From the NCBI RefSeq assembly GCF_023023025.1, contig NZ_CP095481.1, forward strand, positions 6,771,001 through 6,835,000: a DNA stretch of 64,000 nt, written 5' to 3'. Under the pieces are notes generated by a model. That model ran no database searches, had not been told where the DNA came from, and saw only the letters and a list, made by a program, of their open reading frames with translations. Below are positions 63,582 through 64,000 of this stretch, in pieces. The position numbers and the translations under genes are program-made. This DNA comes from Amycolatopsis sp. WQ 127309 (lineage in GTDB: Bacteria > Actinomycetota > Actinomycetes > Mycobacteriales > Pseudonocardiaceae). How positions within the stretch are numbered: position 1 is the first letter of the stretch; each line of letters begins with the position of its first letter.

Positions 63582-64000
63582 ATGGGGAGTCTCCGCTCAC
63601 GGGTCCTGGGCTGGGTCGGCCGACGCTACCTCGCGCGGCAGTCGAAAAAGGGCTTCGACCTCGAGAAGATGTCGTCCTTCCTGCCGGATTCGGCGCTGCT
63701 GCCGCTCAAGCGCGAGGGTCTCGACCCGGTCGCCGAGCTGGCCGCGACCCGGGCCGAGGCCCCGATCAGCAAGCTCGACCTGCCGTTCGGGATGAACGCC
63801 TGGCTGGTCACGGGGTACGACGAGGCGAAGGCCGTCCTCGGCAAGGTGACCGGGTTCTCCAGCGACTTCACCAACCTGGTGGGCAGCGCCGGGGTGACCG
63901 AGGACCAGAACCCGGGCGGCCTCGGGTTCGCGGACCCGCCGGTGCACACCCGGCTGCGCAAGCTGCTCACGCCCGAGTTCACCATGCGCCGGCTGGGCAG
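63582..64000 (+). CDS. Cytochrome P450, 3' end outside the window
   Basis: The first 139 residues of a cytochrome P450 monooxygenase. After an N-terminal segment with RRYLARQSKKGFDLEKMSSF come LPFGMNAWLVTGYDEAKAVLGK and GLGFADPPVHTRLRKLLTPEF, the bacterial P450 helix C signature (DPPxHTRLRRLV). The heme Cys region lies beyond the window. ATG 63582 follows GGAGA closely. The gene opens right after the PNGase gene but has its own start; its substrate is unknown. Confidence 0.88.
   Translation, partial: MGSLRSRVLGWVGRRYLARQSKKGFDLEKMSSFLPDSALLPLKREGLDPVAELAATRAEAPISKLDLPFGMNAWLVTGYDEAKAVLGKVTGFSSDFTNLVGSAGVTEDQNPGGLGFADPPVHTRLRKLLTPEFTMRRLG

Overview
The window is very GC-rich, with GTG/TTG starts and tightly overlapping operons. 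The gene set (a type VII secretion locus with CbxX-type ATPase, mycofactocin genes, a CsxA-like exo-glucosaminidase) points to a filamentous actinomycete, most likely Pseudonocardiaceae and probably Amycolatopsis. Assignments come from reading protein sequences and motifs; no database search was run.

Layout. (1) 1-1060: 3' part of an FprA-type ferredoxin/NADP reductase, closed by a perfect hairpin. (2) 1608-36723: one continuous plus-strand type VII secretion (ESX) locus of about 35 kb. It holds two WXG100 proteins, a small helical protein, a 1240-residue PPE-like protein with Pro/Gly repeats, EccC, EccD, an 80-residue stump of EccB (cytosolic helix and membrane anchor only), a 1095-residue protein with an ADP-ribosyltransferase-like tail, an EccA-like AAA+ protein with a beta-helix in front, a YbaB/EspL-like protein, a small WXG100/EspC-like protein, a giant 5578-residue multidomain protein and a small SseB-like T7SS-associated protein. 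Membrane parts, ATPases, small helical substrates and the giant cargo are adjacent or overlap by a few bases, so they probably work as one machine with its substrates. No mycosin (MycP), EccE or full EccB is present. (3) 36815-39852: minus-strand operon of an ArsR-type regulator, a NodB-fold deacetylase and an M20 peptidase. (4) 40117-46307: a membrane protein, a GntR regulator, then mycofactocin genes mftR (divergent), mftE, a mycofactocin-type SDR, mftF and mftD; mftA, mftB and mftC are absent. (5) 46308-51783: DUF2235 hydrolase, FkbM methyltransferase, an LfrA/QacA-type drug efflux pump with its TetR repressor and operator, a methyltransferase and a small protein. (6) 51968-58511: ROK repressor divergent from an operon of APC permease, secreted GH2 exo-beta-glucosaminidase and ROK sugar kinase. 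(7) 58614-64000: MFS exporter, a frameshifted D-cysteine desulfhydrase/ACC deaminase-like gene, a LacI regulator with a perfect operator, a secreted PNGase A-like amidase, and the start of a cytochrome P450.

How the genes work together. The ESX region reads as a secretion system built around its own giant cargo, which carries two zincin-like motifs, an HD-like domain, six related beta-rich modules and two His/Cys protease-like domains spaced like the MARTX autoprocessing protease. The GH2/ROK/APC operon together with the LacI/PNGase pair suggests use of amino-sugar polymers or glycoprotein glycans. Two palindromes sharing a GCCACAT core sit at convergent gene ends. No tRNA, rRNA, CRISPR array or insertion sequence was seen.
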